A stretch of DNA of 64,000 bases from Paenibacillus rhizosphaerae (GTDB taxonomy: Bacteria > Bacillota > Bacilli > Paenibacillales > Paenibacillaceae), in NCBI RefSeq assembly GCF_014192015.1, contig NZ_JACHXJ010000003.1, positions 857,200 to 921,199 of the forward strand, written 5' to 3'. Within the stretch, counting starts at the first letter, position 1. Each line of letters begins with the position of its first letter. Made by a program: the position numbers and the translations under genes. This document shows, one piece after another, positions 1 through 7,940 of this stretch. The notes under the pieces are model-generated. The model worked only from the letters and a program-made list of their open reading frames with translations, did no database searches and had not been told where the DNA came from.

Positions 1-354
1 CATTTTCAACAGACCAGCTTTGTGATGGAAGAAAAAGAGAATGGAGAACTTGTCGCCTTCCTGATCGGTTTCCAGTCCCAGACGCATCCGAACGAGGCGT
101 ATATCCATTTTGTCGGCGTCCATCCGGATTATCGCAAGCAGGGCACGGCCCGGACGCTGTATGAGCTGTTTTTTGAAAAGGTCCTTCTGCTCGGCTGCGA
201 TACGGTGCGCTGCATTACCTCGGCTGTGAACGAAACGTCCATTAAATTTCACACCCGCATGGGCTTTAAGCTGACGATGGCTAAAGACTATGCAGGTCCC
301 GGGCAAGATTACATCTTATTTGAAAAGATGCTGCATATAGACAGTGAAAAATAA
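1..354 (+). CDS. GNAT family N-acetyltransferase, 3' part
   Basis: C-terminal part of a GCN5-related acetyltransferase; the frame is open from base 1, so the true start lies outside the window. The acetyl-CoA binding region is visible as VGVHPDYRKQGTA, with the R/Q-x-x-G-x-A loop, followed by an amphipathic helix and a late RMGF segment typical of the end of the fold (FHTRMGFKL). The acceptor substrate cannot be told from this. A GTG and ATG at 22-27 are internal to the open frame and are unlikely starts. The gene ends 8 bases before a strong terminator hairpin. Confidence 0.85.
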   Translation, partial: HFQQTSFVMEEKENGELVAFLIGFQSQTHPNEAYIHFVGVHPDYRKQGTARTLYELFFEKVLLLGCDTVRCITSAVNETSIKFHTRMGFKLTMAKDYAGPGQDYILFEKMLHIDSEK

Positions 355-361
355 GCACACA

Positions 362-388
362 AAAAGCTGCCGCTAACCGGCAGCTTTT
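362..388. terminator. Bidirectional rho-independent terminator
   Basis: An 11-bp perfect stem, AAAAGCTGCCG paired with CGGCAGCTTTT, with a 5-base loop and A/T tracts on both sides. It lies between convergent genes and can serve both. Confidence 0.9.
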
Positions 389-407
389 CTTTTTAGATTT
401 CATTTTT

Positions 408-668
408 TCATTTATATTTACGCCAGTCCATGCTGCTGTTCTCCAGCAGATGTTCAAAATCGTTATCCAGGCGCTTCTGTTCCGCTTTGCGCGCTTCGGC
501 CGCTTGTCTCTCCTGCTCTTCCTTCTGCTTCTGCTGCTCCGCCTTCAGATCGCTGGACTGCTGCTTCAGCTTCTCCAGCACCTCGCTGCTCAGGAGATCC
601 TTCAGCGTCGCCGGTTTATCCGAGACTTGCGGCTTGCTCGGGGCTTGGTTTCGGTTCTTCTTAGCCAT
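408..668 (-). CDS. YqkE-like DUF3886 family protein
   Basis: Small, highly charged, 86-residue cytoplasmic protein of the Bacillus YqkE type (DUF3886): a basic N-terminus (MAKKNRNQ), a TLKDLLSSEVLEKLK segment, a long Lys/Glu/Gln-rich helix likely to form a coiled coil, and a tail with the family ending NSSMDWRKYK. Its function is unknown. The ATG at 668 is chosen because GGAG sits 8 bases upstream; the frame stays open for 8 more codons, but those overlap the ribosome binding site. It is monocistronic, with an extended -10 promoter just upstream and a shared terminator behind it. Confidence 0.8.
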   Translation of the reverse strand: MAKKNRNQAPSKPQVSDKPATLKDLLSSEVLEKLKQQSSDLKAEQQKQKEEQERQAAEARKAEQKRLDNDFEHLLENSSMDWRKYK

Positions 669-692
669 CGTATCATCTCCGTTTCCACCCAC

Positions 693-698
693 ATTATA
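693..698 (-). promoter_or_regulatory. Extended -10 promoter for the yqkE-like gene
   Basis: On the minus strand the sequence reads TGCTATAAT, a perfect -10 hexamer with the TG extension. A weak -35 (ATGACG) lies 17 bases upstream, about 25 bases before the ribosome binding site. Confidence 0.6.
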
Positions 699-843
699 GC
701 AGGTTTCCCAGGCTCCGTCATGCCCTGGAACCGCCCTTCCGGCCTTTTTGATCCTTGTTCTCCCGCCGGTTTTACGTTACAATTTGGTCGCTTGCCTGTA
801 TTGCGCAGGCCGATCGTACGAACCGTGAAAGGAATGACATCAT

Positions 844-1746
844 TTGAACCGCTCCCGTATTGCCGACCTCAGTCTGCTCATCGTGGCGATGATGTGGGGA
901 TGTACCTTTTTGATCGTGCAGCATGCGGTCCGGGTCCTGCCTCCTCTGGCCTTCAACGGCATCCGCTTCTTGGGTGCTGCGGTGCTGCTGGCCCTGATCA
1001 TTACGTTCTTCTACCGCAGCCAGTGGCGGGACATTTCCGGCAGGATGCTGCTCCACTCGTGCCTGCTGGGCCTTTTTTTGTTTCTGGGCTATGCCTTTCA
1101 AACCGTGGGACTGCTGTACACGACTACTTCGAACGCCGGTTTTATCACCGGCTTGTCCGTCGTGTTTGTTCCGTTTCTGGCACTCCTGCTGCTGAAAAGC
1201 CCCATTTCCCGTTATACGTGGATCAGCGCGCTGCTGGCCGCCGCCGGCTTGTACCTGCTGGCCTTCGCCGGCACCGCCCTTTCACTGAACAAAGGCGACT
1301 TTCTCATCTTCCTGTGCGCAGTCGCGTTCGCTCTGCATGTCGCGTATACGGGCGTGTTTGCGCCCCGCTATTCCGCGCTGCCCCTGGCTGCGATGCAGAT
1401 GGCTGTTGTTGGGCTGCTCAGCATCTTCTCTTCGCTGCTGTTCGAGGATGTGGGCCCGTTGACGCAGGTGGCGGATCGTCTGCTGAAGCCGGAAGTAATC
1501 TGGGCGCTGCTAGTGTCGATCGGTCCGACCAGCGCGTTTGCCTTTTGGATTCAAACCGTGTGCCAGAAATATACGAACCCGTCGCGGGTTGCCGTTATTT
1601 TTGCCATGGAACCGGTCTTTGCGGCATTGACGGGCGTCACCTTCGGCGGAGAGGTGCTGGGCGCCGCGGCGGGACTGGGATGTATTTGTATTTTTGCCGG
1701 AATGATCCTCGCGGAATTGAAATCTGCCCCGCGTGAGGTACAATGA
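844..1746 (+). CDS. EamA/DMT-family transporter
   Basis: Integral membrane protein of 300 residues with about ten hydrophobic helices in two EamA repeats, the architecture of the drug/metabolite transporter superfamily. The first repeat starts with MMWGCTFLIVQHAV and the second with HVAYTGVFAPRYSA. The conserved helix-9 to helix-10 region (NPSRVAVIFAMEPVFAALTG) is typical of RhaT/YdcZ-like exporters. The substrate is unknown; such proteins usually export amino acids or metabolites. The start is TTG at 844 with AAAGGA about 10 bases upstream; an ATG at 834 is out of frame. A second family member lies at 12226-13137. Confidence 0.85.
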   Translation: MNRSRIADLSLLIVAMMWGCTFLIVQHAVRVLPPLAFNGIRFLGAAVLLALIITFFYRSQWRDISGRMLLHSCLLGLFLFLGYAFQTVGLLYTTTSNAGFITGLSVVFVPFLALLLLKSPISRYTWISALLAAAGLYLLAFAGTALSLNKGDFLIFLCAVAFALHVAYTGVFAPRYSALPLAAMQMAVVGLLSIFSSLLFEDVGPLTQVADRLLKPEVIWALLVSIGPTSAFAFWIQTVCQKYTNPSRVAVIFAMEPVFAALTGVTFGGEVLGAAAGLGCICIFAGMILAELKSAPREVQ

Positions 1747-1868
1747 TAGGAGCCATACTGTGCAGGAACGTTTAGAGAGTTGCCCTTCCTGCGATAGAGA
1801 GAACATGGACAAGCCGTTCTGCGCCCTTATAGGCAGAGAGGTTCGCCATGACCAAAGGAGAGAGAACC

Positions 1869-2666
1869 ATGTACAAATTGATCGCGATCGACATCGACGA
1901 TACTCTGATTAACGACGATAAAGAGGTGACCCCGGGCACCCAGCAGGCGCTGGAGCAGGCGGTCGCCAAAGACGTAGTCGTCACGCTGGCCACGGGCCGG
2001 GCCTATGCCTCCGCCCAAGCCATTGCCCGTCAAACGGGGCTGAACGTGCCGATCATTACGTACCAAGGGGCGCTCGTCAAAAACCTGATGGACGAAAAAG
2101 TGCTTTACGAGCGCTACGTGCCGAAGGATGCGGGCTACAAGCTGTTCCAGTACTGCATCGAGCATAACCTTCATTTGCAAGTTTATATTGACGACAAGCT
2201 GTACGCCCGCGAAGAAAACCAGAAGCTGAAGGATTACAGCGAATTGAACCGTACGCCTTACTATATCGAGCCGGATTTTGAAAAGCTGATCGCCCAGAAA
2301 ACGCCGAAAATGCTCATCATCGACGATCCAGCCTACCTGGATCAGCTGATCCCGATTCTGCGCGACCTGCTGGGAGACGAAGTGCACATTACCAAATCGA
2401 AGCCGCACTTCCTTGAAATCATGCACCGCGAAGGCACAAAAGGCCACGCCCTCACCTTCCTCGCCGGCCACTTTGGCTGCGACATGTCCGAGACGATCGC
2501 CATCGGCGATTCCTGGAACGACCATGAGATGCTGGAAGCGGCAGGTCTGGGCATTGCGATGGGCAACGCCATCCAGGCGCTGAAGGACATCGCCAATTAT
2601 GTGACGTTAAGCAACAACGACGAAGGCGTGAAGGCCGCGATCGAGAAGTTCGTGCTGAACGTATAA
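1869..2666 (+). CDS. Cof-type HAD phosphatase
   Basis: Haloacid-dehalogenase-like hydrolase of 265 residues. Motif I is DIDDT, with nucleophile D8 and acid D10; motif IV is the C-terminal GDSWND, followed by GLGIAMGNA, as in Cof/YidA sugar-phosphate phosphatases (subfamily IIB). The region between holds the alpha/beta cap. It probably dephosphorylates a small phosphorylated metabolite; the exact substrate cannot be inferred. The ATG at 1869 is preferred over one seven codons upstream because AAAGGAGA is placed correctly for it and lies inside the longer reading. A bidirectional terminator follows. Confidence 0.88.
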   Translation: MYKLIAIDIDDTLINDDKEVTPGTQQALEQAVAKDVVVTLATGRAYASAQAIARQTGLNVPIITYQGALVKNLMDEKVLYERYVPKDAGYKLFQYCIEHNLHLQVYIDDKLYAREENQKLKDYSELNRTPYYIEPDFEKLIAQKTPKMLIIDDPAYLDQLIPILRDLLGDEVHITKSKPHFLEIMHREGTKGHALTFLAGHFGCDMSETIAIGDSWNDHEMLEAAGLGIAMGNAIQALKDIANYVTLSNNDEGVKAAIEKFVLNV

Positions 2667-2700
2667 TTCGGTCGAATATTTAGAGATAGGCAAGATCTAA

Positions 2701-2752
2701 AAAAGACAGCTGCGAATCAGGATCACCGATCCTTGCTCGCGAGCTGTCTTTT
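2701..2752. terminator. Bidirectional terminator
   Basis: Outer stem AAAAGACAGCT paired with AGCTGTCTTTT, plus an inner GCGA/TCGC and AGGATC/GATCCT stem, flanked by A and T tracts. It lies between the convergent HAD and GH4 genes. Confidence 0.85.
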
Positions 2753-2791
2753 CGTTTGCCGGCTGGGTTCTACCAGCTGTTGGTTTACAGT

Positions 2792-4300
2792 TTACTGAAC
2801 CGCCTTGGCCCGGTCCTTGCCTTTATCCGATTCGCCGGCGTTTTTGTTCGCGGCTTCCCGGTCCTGCTGCATTTCCTCTACCGTCTTGACCTTAAGGCGA
2901 GCCGCTCCGCGGTAGCCTTCCCGGGTCGGAATCAGATTGCCGGAAGCCAGACGGACCGACGCCTCGGCGATGGCATCCCCGTATTGCGGGAGCCACTGCT
3001 CCTGTGCGACGAGCATTTCGTCGACCATCTGCCAAATTTCGTTCGGGTTGCACACCGCGCCGACCAGCGGGTCCATCATAAACGCCTGGCGGAGGAGCTT
3101 ATCGTCGCCATGCACTGCTGCTTCCACTGCCAGCCGCTGCACGGAAATGCTCGCATTGCAGACCGCTGCCGGTCCGAGCGGCAGATCCCCAACCACCGGC
3201 ATGGAGATGCCGTTGCGGTCGACGTATCCCGGCGCCTCGATGATCGCGTCATCCGGCAGGTTGGTGATCACTCCGTTGTTGACCACGTTGAAATGTCCAC
3301 GGTACACCCGCCCCGTTTCCAGGCCCTCGATAATGTATGAGCCATGCTCATGGCTGCGCTTGTCCTGCTTGTATTCGAAAGGCTTCTCCTTCATCCAGTT
3401 GGGAAAGTCAGTCTCAAACCAGTTGCGCCCTTCCGTGCAGACGCGAAGGTATCCTCCGGTCTCCCCGTTGATCCAGCTGCCGAGGTCGATCCAGTCGTTG
3501 ATTTCGTCGGCCCGCTTGCGGTACCACGGCACATACTCGCTCAGATGGCCGTTCGATTCCGTGCTGTAATAGCCGAAGCGGCGCAGCATGTCGATCCGTA
3601 CCTTTTCCGTCCGGCTGAAATCCGGATGCTTCTCGAACGCTTCCAGCAGCTTGCCGGTCAGGTCCTCCCCGTTATGGCGGATCTGGATATACCAGGTCTG
3701 GTGGTTGATGCCCGCGCAGATGATATCCACTTCTTCCTGCTTCAGGCCAAAAGCTTCAGCAATCTGCCAGTGGCCGCCCTGCACCCCATGGCACAGTCCG
3801 ACCGTGCGGACCCCGCCGTACTTGTTGCAGGCCCACGTAAGCATCGCCATCGGATTGGCGTAGTTCAGCAGCAGCACATCCTTGGACGCCATTTCGCGGA
3901 TGTCCTTGCAAATGTTCAGCATCTCGGCGATGCCGCGCTGTCCGTACATGATACCGCCTGCGCACAGCGTGTCGCCAACGCATTGATCGACGCCGTATTT
4001 CAGCGGAATGTCCACATCCGTCGCGAACGCCTCCAAGCCGCCCACGCGGATCGTACAGATAACGTATTTGGCATCCTTCAGCGCCTCGCGGCGGTCCGTC
4101 GTCGCGTGAATGTGAATGTCCAGCCCGTTCTCCCGAATGTCCCGCTGGCACAGCTCGGTTACCATGTCCAGGTTGTGCGGATTGATGTCCGTAAAAGCAA
4201 CTTCCACGTTATGAAATTCCGGAACGGACAACAGGTCGCGCAGCAGTCCGCGGGTAAAGCCGATGCTTCCCGCCCCGATAAAAGCAATTTTAAATGACAC
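2792..4300 (-). CDS. melA: Family GH4 glycosidase (alpha-galactosidase MelA-like)
   Basis: 502-residue NAD- and Mn-dependent glycosidase of family GH4. Seen: an N-terminal Rossmann loop (FIGAGSIGF, residues 7-15), the NYANPM segment near 146-151, the metal/active-site motif C170-H171-G172-V173, and the GINHQTW segment around H200. GH4 enzymes cleave by a redox-assisted elimination mechanism. The four-residue CHxx motif separates non-phosphorylated alpha-galactosidases and related uronidases from the phospho-glycosidases, so a MelA-like role is likely but the sugar is not certain. The GTG start follows AGGGAGGCGG. The tail, from about residue 480, is charged and lysine-rich. The gene lies downstream of an AraC regulator and a cre-like site; no sugar transporter is adjacent. 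Confidence 0.8.
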   Translation of the reverse strand: MSFKIAFIGAGSIGFTRGLLRDLLSVPEFHNVEVAFTDINPHNLDMVTELCQRDIRENGLDIHIHATTDRREALKDAKYVICTIRVGGLEAFATDVDIPLKYGVDQCVGDTLCAGGIMYGQRGIAEMLNICKDIREMASKDVLLLNYANPMAMLTWACNKYGGVRTVGLCHGVQGGHWQIAEAFGLKQEEVDIICAGINHQTWYIQIRHNGEDLTGKLLEAFEKHPDFSRTEKVRIDMLRRFGYYSTESNGHLSEYVPWYRKRADEINDWIDLGSWINGETGGYLRVCTEGRNWFETDFPNWMKEKPFEYKQDKRSHEHGSYIIEGLETGRVYRGHFNVVNNGVITNLPDDAIIEAPGYVDRNGISMPVVGDLPLGPAAVCNASISVQRLAVEAAVHGDDKLLRQAFMMDPLVGAVCNPNEIWQMVDEMLVAQEQWLPQYGDAIAEASVRLASGNLIPTREGYRGAARLKVKTVEEMQQDREAANKNAGESDKGKDRAKAVQ

Positions 4301-4352
4301 GGCAAAAACCGCCTCCCTCAAGAATAGTCGCCAGGTTCACCCTGATACAGGT

Positions 4353-4385
4353 ATTGTAGCAACCCTTCTTGGGAAAACGTTATCA
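4353..4385 (-). promoter_or_regulatory. Promoter region with cre (CcpA) site before the GH4 gene
   Basis: On the minus strand TGATAACGTTTTCC (4372-4385) matches the Gram-positive catabolite-responsive element pattern TGWNANCGNTNWCA at 13 of 14 positions. A TACAAT -10 (4353-4358) follows. The cre overlaps the place where the -35 would be, and no good -35 exists there. This suggests an activator-dependent promoter (the AraC protein) that is repressed by CcpA. Confidence 0.6.
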
Positions 4386-4441
4386 AATTCATGACCTCTT
4401 TGCCGGAAAAGTGTCAACGATTCTCACTTTTTAGATTTGGG

Positions 4442-5389
4442 TTAGTTCACGTCCCGGGAATCCACGTACCCTGCGATCCGGGAAGCCTTCCGGTACTCGA
4501 CCGGCGTCTGGCCGGTATGCTTCTTGAACATCAGATGCAGATACTGGCGGCTGCCGATCCCCACATAATCCGCGATATCCGCCACCGGAATTTCCGTCTG
4601 CCGCAGGAGCATCGCCGTTTTGTCCATCCGGTAGGCATTCAGGTATTCCATGATCGACATGCCTGTCTTCTGCTTGAATACCCGTTGTAAATACCCGGGG
4701 TGAAGCCGGACATGCTCGGCGGCGTCTTTTACCTGGATGCTGCGGTCATAGTTCTGATACAGGTACTCGATGCACTGCCGCACGTACATGCTCTGCGTAT
4801 CGGGACCGGCCTCCACGAATTCCTGATGCAGCCGGGCGATCCGGATCAACAGCTCGGCAAGCATCAACTGCGGCATCAGCTCCTGTCCGGATTCGGCGGC
4901 GTCCAGCTCGAGAACGAGATTTTTCAGCAGCTGATGCACGTCATGAAACTCCCTCAGAACCACATAGGGAGCCGGGTTCCGGAACAGCGCCGCCAGCGCC
5001 TCCTCTCCCTCGGCCAGCTGCTTCGTCGACGGCAGCACCCCATCCCGCTCGACAAAGCGGAATTCGATGTTGAGCATCCGGCAGCGCCCTGTCACTAACA
5101 AACGATGGGGTACGGTTCCGTCCAGCAGGATAAAGCCGCCCTTGGTCAGATGCACGACCGCCTCGTTTTCGTCAGACGGCTTCACCCCGACCGAGCAGTT
5201 CCCGTCCATGACATACATGATTTCGGAGGATTCATGGGTATGCAGGGCCATGTCAAAACCGTTCCACTCTTTAAAATAGTAGGCGCTCACCTCCGGACGG
5301 CAGTCCGCCAGCATCAGCTTGTCGGGAAATAATCCGCCGAGCCCACGGCCGTCCAGTTCGCTGCCATTCCATCCGCCGGCGTTTGCCAT
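4442..5389 (-). CDS. AraC-family regulator with N-terminal cupin
   Basis: 315-residue regulator. The N-terminal half is a cupin sensor domain (LHTHESSEIMYVMDG, then HLTKGGFILLDGTVPHRL). The C-terminal hundred residues hold the double helix-turn-helix of the AraC/XylS family (IQVKDAAEHVRLHPGYLQRVFK and VADIADYVGIGSRQYLHLMFKKHTG). The ATG at 5389 has GGGAGG 9 bases upstream; an in-frame TTG touches the ribosome site and is rejected. The GH4 gene follows 141 bases downstream in the same direction, so this protein probably senses a sugar and activates that gene. No terminator is visible between them. Confidence 0.85.
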   Translation of the reverse strand: MANAGGWNGSELDGRGLGGLFPDKLMLADCRPEVSAYYFKEWNGFDMALHTHESSEIMYVMDGNCSVGVKPSDENEAVVHLTKGGFILLDGTVPHRLLVTGRCRMLNIEFRFVERDGVLPSTKQLAEGEEALAALFRNPAPYVVLREFHDVHQLLKNLVLELDAAESGQELMPQLMLAELLIRIARLHQEFVEAGPDTQSMYVRQCIEYLYQNYDRSIQVKDAAEHVRLHPGYLQRVFKQKTGMSIMEYLNAYRMDKTAMLLRQTEIPVADIADYVGIGSRQYLHLMFKKHTGQTPVEYRKASRIAGYVDSRDVN

Positions 5390-5420
5390 GAATGCCAACC
5401 TCCCTTTTTTCCCTTAACGG

Positions 5421-6197
5421 TCAGCCCAACTCAACCTTCATCCCGGCCACGGCTAACGTCACCTGCGGAGGAAGCGGATAAGGCCGGTTCAGGTCGATAT
5501 CATGCGACATATGCGTGTAGAACGTTCGCAGCGGCTTCACCTCTTGCAGCAGCTCTGCCGCTTCCTTCATATCGTACACGGACCGGGTAGGATAAGGCGC
5601 CTTCTCATGGAAAAAGCTCGTCCCGAGCACCAGCAGATCCAGGTCGTGCAGCGGCCTTTTCTCCTCCTCGTTCAGACCGATGGAATCCGAGCAGTACACC
5701 CAGCGGAAGCCGGGTTTCTCCAGCCGGTATGCATAGGCATAACCGTTCGCGCCATGCGTCACCTTCCAGGTGGTGATGTTCCAGCCCCCAAGCTCGATTC
5801 CATCGTTCGCGGGAATCATTTGAAGCTGCCGGTGGATCCACGGAAACTGCCGCTGAATTTGGTCGAGCACCTCCTGCGGGGCATACAGCTCCCCTTTGGC
5901 GTGACGCCAGCGGCATTCATCCGCCCACTCCGGCAGTCCGCCGATATGGTCAAAATGCGCATGCGTCACCAGCATCCGTACCGTCGCCCGCTGCCCGATC
6001 GCCTCCATCTGGCTGCGCCAATCCGGCCCGCAATCGATGAGAAAGCTGCCGCCTTCCTCCTGCCCTTGGACGAGCACCGAAGAACGCAAGCGGCGGTTCA
6101 TCCCCGTTGTCCGGGCCTCTTCGCACACTTCGCAGCTGCAGTACACGCGCGGAACCCCCATTGCGTCCCCGGTTCCCAAAAAGATCAATGCGTCCAT
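5421..6197 (-). CDS. PhnP-like MBL-fold metallohydrolase
   Basis: 258-residue metallo-beta-lactamase-fold enzyme. The N-terminal FLGTGDAMGVPRVYC and clustered cysteines C20, C22 and C25 resemble the zinc-binding insert of PhnP-type cyclic phosphodiesterases. The metal motif is H79-A-H81-F-D83-H84 (THAHFDHIGG), and a final ligand region reads THMSHDID. The family hydrolyses phosphodiesters (tRNase Z/PhnP branch), but no phosphonate genes lie nearby, so the substrate stays open. Two starts are possible: ATG at 6209 directly abuts AAGGAG, while ATG at 6197 lies 12 bases after it and gives the usual family N-terminus. Confidence 0.8.
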   Translation of the reverse strand: MDALIFLGTGDAMGVPRVYCSCEVCEEARTTGMNRRLRSSVLVQGQEEGGSFLIDCGPDWRSQMEAIGQRATVRMLVTHAHFDHIGGLPEWADECRWRHAKGELYAPQEVLDQIQRQFPWIHRQLQMIPANDGIELGGWNITTWKVTHGANGYAYAYRLEKPGFRWVYCSDSIGLNEEEKRPLHDLDLLVLGTSFFHEKAPYPTRSVYDMKEAAELLQEVKPLRTFYTHMSHDIDLNRPYPLPPQVTLAVAGMKVELG

Positions 6198-6547
6198 TGC
6201 GTCGGTCATCTCCTTATTTTCCTATGTATGTAGGGTGGTGGTTATATTCCTGGTCCATTACAGCTATGATACCATATTCGACTTTCCGAGAGTTCTCGGT
6301 CCAGAGACCGACTTCAAAATCATTCCAGCGGCGATTTTTGCCGGCCCTTTATTCGAGTACACTGAGATTAAAGCTGCGAACGACGGACGCATCAGGCACC
6401 GCTGTTAAAACTGCCCCCTGACCGGCGCAAGCCGGACACGGATGATCGGATGAACCGCATGATGCGGATGCCCGGGTGAAGTCCTTCAGCCATTCCAAGT
6501 TCGCCATCGTTGTAACGTAAAATTCGAGAAGAAACGAGGTCACCTGC
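6198..6547. other. Divergent intergenic region
   Basis: About 350 bases between two divergent genes. It contains a short palindrome TCGGTC-CAGA-GACCGA (6296-6311) and A/T-rich stretches that could hold promoters for both sides. No convincing gene, T-box or S-box element was seen. Confidence 0.5.
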
Positions 6548-7807
6548 ATGGAGCTTTTCCGCAATGCCACATTTGTTAAAATGTTTTTGGCCAACTTCGC
6601 GTCCCAGCTTGGGTCGATGGTTGGCAGCATGGCTTTCGCCTTTTATCTCGTCGACCGCTTCAGCAACCAGCCCGCCTACGCGACGTTAGCCGAGCTGATG
6701 TATTCTCTGCCGACGCTGGTCGTGTTCCTGTTCGTCGGCGTGCTTGCCGACCGACTCGACCGCAAACGCATCGCCGTCAACAGCGACTGGATCCGCGCGG
6801 TCCTCTCCCTGGTCCTGCTGTTCGCGATATCTGAAAATTGGATCGTCGGCGCGTTTGCCCTTCTATTTCTGCGCAGCGCTATCTCGAAGTTTTTTGCGCC
6901 TGCCGAAATGAGCCTGCTCCAGGGGGTAATGAAGCCCGAACAGTATGTGCAGGCCTCCAGTCTGAACATGTCCATCTCGGGCGTATTCATGCTCTTCGGC
7001 ATGAGCCTCGGATCGGCTGCTTACTATTACCTCGGCATTGAAGGCGCCATTCTGATCGACTTGGCCAGCTTCGTCATCTCCGCCCTGCTTCTCATGTCAT
7101 GCCGTTTTCCGCAGCATGTCTCCCAGCCTAATGGTAAAGTGCGTTTAAAAGACCTGAATCTGAAAAGCATCACCGCCGACTTCGGCATGGGCTTTCAATA
7201 CATCGTCCGTTCGCGCCTGCTGCTGGCGATTATCCTCGGATTTTTCTTCTTCGGCATCGTCAACGGCGTGTTTTCGATCCTGCCCCTCTTTACGATGAAA
7301 TACAAGCTCAGCCCGGAGCACTACGAAGTGTACACACCGCTGGTGATGGTGTTTCTTGGGATCGGCTACCTTGTGGGCAGCGCCATCAGCACCCTGCTCA
7401 TCAAAAAAATCGGAAAAGTCGGCGTGCTGATCACCGGACTGTTCCTCATCGGCATCATTACGCTGGTCGCCGGCGGTTTCCACCACATTCAGCTGTACTT
7501 GGGCACGATGGTGCTGCTCGGCGTGATCCTCGCACCGATCAACGTTGTGCTGGGCGGATGGCTGCCGGAGCTTGTCGATCCCCAAAGCATGGGCCGTGTC
7601 AGCGCCTGGATCGAACCGCTCAACACGACCGGCCAGGCGATCGCGCTCGGATTTCTGGCCGTCGCCTTCCCCGGCCTGGTATCCGTCACCGCACTGTACT
7701 GGATCCTGGCGGCCAGCGTCTTTATCGTCAGCGTCTATTACCTCGCCGTCCTGCCTTCGCTCAGCCGCAGGCACCAGCAAGAGATGAACGTCGACATGCC
7801 CGGCTGA
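6548..7807 (+). CDS. MFS transporter (MFS_3 type)
   Basis: 419-residue major facilitator with about twelve hydrophobic helices. The cytoplasmic loop 2-3 motif is seen as GVLADRLDRKRIAV, the classical G-x-x-x-D-R-x-x-R-K/R signature. The layout resembles the MFS_3 group, which contains enterobactin and macrolide exporters. The substrate is unknown; export of a small hydrophobic compound is most likely. The ATG has GAGGT 7 bases upstream. The gene is monocistronic, and its stop codon lies in the loop of its own terminator hairpin. Confidence 0.85.
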   Translation: MELFRNATFVKMFLANFASQLGSMVGSMAFAFYLVDRFSNQPAYATLAELMYSLPTLVVFLFVGVLADRLDRKRIAVNSDWIRAVLSLVLLFAISENWIVGAFALLFLRSAISKFFAPAEMSLLQGVMKPEQYVQASSLNMSISGVFMLFGMSLGSAAYYYLGIEGAILIDLASFVISALLLMSCRFPQHVSQPNGKVRLKDLNLKSITADFGMGFQYIVRSRLLLAIILGFFFFGIVNGVFSILPLFTMKYKLSPEHYEVYTPLVMVFLGIGYLVGSAISTLLIKKIGKVGVLITGLFLIGIITLVAGGFHHIQLYLGTMVLLGVILAPINVVLGGWLPELVDPQSMGRVSAWIEPLNTTGQAIALGFLAVAFPGLVSVTALYWILAASVFIVSVYYLAVLPSLSRRHQQEMNVDMPG

Positions 7808-7821
7808 TGCCGGGCTTTTTT
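7798..7821 (+). terminator. Terminator overlapping the MFS stop codon
   Basis: GCCCGGC paired with GCCGGGC around a TGAT loop that includes the stop codon, followed by six T. Confidence 0.9.
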
Positions 7822-7874
7822 GCTGAGTGGGGATATACCTTCGTCCGCCTACTGGCCATTCTTGCCGCCGGGCA

Positions 7875-7910
7875 CAAAAAAAGCAGGCCCCGCCAAGCGG
7901 TCACCTGCTT
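7875..7910 (-). terminator. Terminator of the sulfate-transport unit
   Basis: On the minus strand, AAGCAGG...CCTGCTT with an inner GACCGC-rich stem, followed by a run of T. It lies 30 bases after the binding-protein gene. Confidence 0.85.
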
Positions 7911-7940
7911 CAACCCATTTACTGCTCCGATTCCTGCCAC

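Noticed and set aside
450-1736. 428-codon plus-strand frame across yqkE and the EamA gene
   Set aside because: Runs antisense to yqkE and out of frame with the transporter; no start signal.
6198-6547. T-box or S-box leader before the MFS gene
   Set aside because: The only structure is a 6-bp palindrome with a 4-base loop; no specifier or SAM-core sequence.
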